Positions 63,683 through 64,000 of a stretch of 64,000 nt of DNA are shown piece by piece (positions within the stretch are counted from its first letter, which is position 1; each line of letters begins with the position of its first letter). The stretch is taken from positions 5,704,001-5,768,000 of the forward strand of contig NZ_CP017248.1 in NCBI RefSeq assembly GCF_001735805.1, written 5' to 3'. The DNA is from Streptomyces fodineus. Lineage in GTDB: Bacteria > Actinomycetota > Actinomycetes > Streptomycetales > Streptomycetaceae. A program made the translations under genes and the position numbers. The notes under the pieces were generated by a model. It saw only the letters and a list, made by a program, of their open reading frames with translations, made no database searches and was not told the DNA's origin.

Positions 63683-64000
63683 GTGAGCAGCGCATCGATG
63701 TCGCCGCACGGCTTCGGGACCGTCCGGGGGCGCGGCTACCGCCCCGCCCAGGTCGACGCCTATCTGGAGGCGTTGTCGTACGACCGCGACGCCGCGTGGG
63801 AGCGGGCCGCGCGGCTGACCGTGCTCGCCAAGGACATGGAGGCGGAGGCGGTGCGGATGCGCGAGGTCGTCGCGCGGCTCGCACCGCAGGAGTACGCCTC
63901 GCTCGGGGAGCGCGCACAGCGGTTGTTCCAGTTCGTGCTGGAGGAGGCGGAGGATCTCCGCGAGCGCACGCGGCGTGCGGCGCACGAGCACCTCGCGCAG
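63683..64000 (+). CDS. DivIVA-like coiled-coil protein, 5' part only
   Basis: The first 106 codons of a gene that continues beyond the window. Residues about 8-28 match the DivIVA N-terminal motif (GFGTVRGRGYRPAQVDAYLEAL). The rest is a heptad-rich helix (AARLTVLAKDMEAEAVRMREVVARL and later ERTRRAAHEHL). Streptomyces has several such cytoskeletal or polarity proteins, often labelled cellulose-binding protein. Which paralogue this is cannot be told from the fragment. The start is GTG 63683, preceded by CCCAGG. Confidence 0.75.
   Translation, partial: MSSASMSPHGFGTVRGRGYRPAQVDAYLEALSYDRDAAWERAARLTVLAKDMEAEAVRMREVVARLAPQEYASLGERAQRLFQFVLEEAEDLRERTRRAAHEHLAQ

Overview
The window is a stretch of chromosome from a high-G+C actinomycete, almost certainly a Streptomyces. 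The evidence is very strong G/C at third codon positions, many GTG starts, four-base ATGA/GTGA overlaps inside operons, an SsgA-like sporulation protein, an actinobacterial resuscitation-promoting factor, and Streptomyces-style intergenic palindromes. The gene order ssgE - penicillin-binding protein - pmt / rsmI - tatD - rpfB - rsmA - ispE, followed by galTEK, ppc, rplY-pth, prs and glmU, matches what I remember of the S. coelicolor SCO31xx core, read in the opposite direction. That comparison is from memory, not computed.

Layout. 1-2.1 kb: GNAT acetyltransferase, exonuclease III and a MerR regulator. 2.2-5.6 kb: a translationally coupled operon of Baeyer-Villiger-type flavin monooxygenase, alpha/beta hydrolase and short-chain dehydrogenase, divergent from the MerR gene. 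5.7-12.8 kb: a small Q/R/G-repeat protein, a giant Tricorn-type protease, then a TetR regulator and an MMPL exporter behind a near-perfect operator. 12.9-15.6 kb: YbaK-type deacylase, a frameshifted DMT transporter, a 6PGDH/HIBADH-family dehydrogenase and a DUF1876 protein. 15.7-18.4 kb: beta-lactamase-family serine hydrolase, the peroxide pair ohr/ohrR and ssgE. 18.4-30.3 kb: cell-wall, glycosylation and RNA-maintenance genes (PBP, pmt, rsmI, a zinc-ribbon protein, a frameshifted tatD, rpfB, rsmA, ispE, an ABC-F ATPase). 30.6-35.2 kb: two tandem membrane-anchored PQQ-type beta-propeller proteins and a LuxR regulator whose receiver lacks the phospho-acceptor Asp. 35.3-40.7 kb: sodium/solute symporter divergent from galT-galE-galK, which form a Leloir-pathway operon.

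40.7-53.5 kb: GNAT, a canonical NarL/LuxR regulator, a MarR regulator divergent from a trans-aconitate methyltransferase-like gene plus a VOC protein, a fatty-acid desaturase-TetR operon, ppc, then pth, rplY, prs and glmU. 53.58-53.66 kb: tRNA-Gln(TTG) with its own terminator. 53.7-64 kb is the accessory end. It holds a tRNA-adjacent HTH protein with foreign codon usage, an orphan histidine kinase, and a compact bidirectional cluster of polymorphic-toxin-type genes: SUKH-3, a YwqJ-like deaminase, a WHH nuclease-SUKH fusion, and a 1031-residue deaminase-SUKH-4 protein with a long Pro/Gly/Ala linker. After these come an ECF sigma gene interrupted by a TGA codon, a RibD-type reductase, an EthD protein and the start of a DivIVA-like coiled-coil gene that runs off the window.

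The toxin/immunity cluster at 56.0-61.5 kb is the best candidate for something poorly described. It pairs effector-type deaminase and nuclease domains with SUKH immunity folds inside the same chains and shows no secretion signal. Three genes (DMT transporter, tatD, ECF sigma) carry disruptions that could be real mutations or sequence errors; each is flagged.
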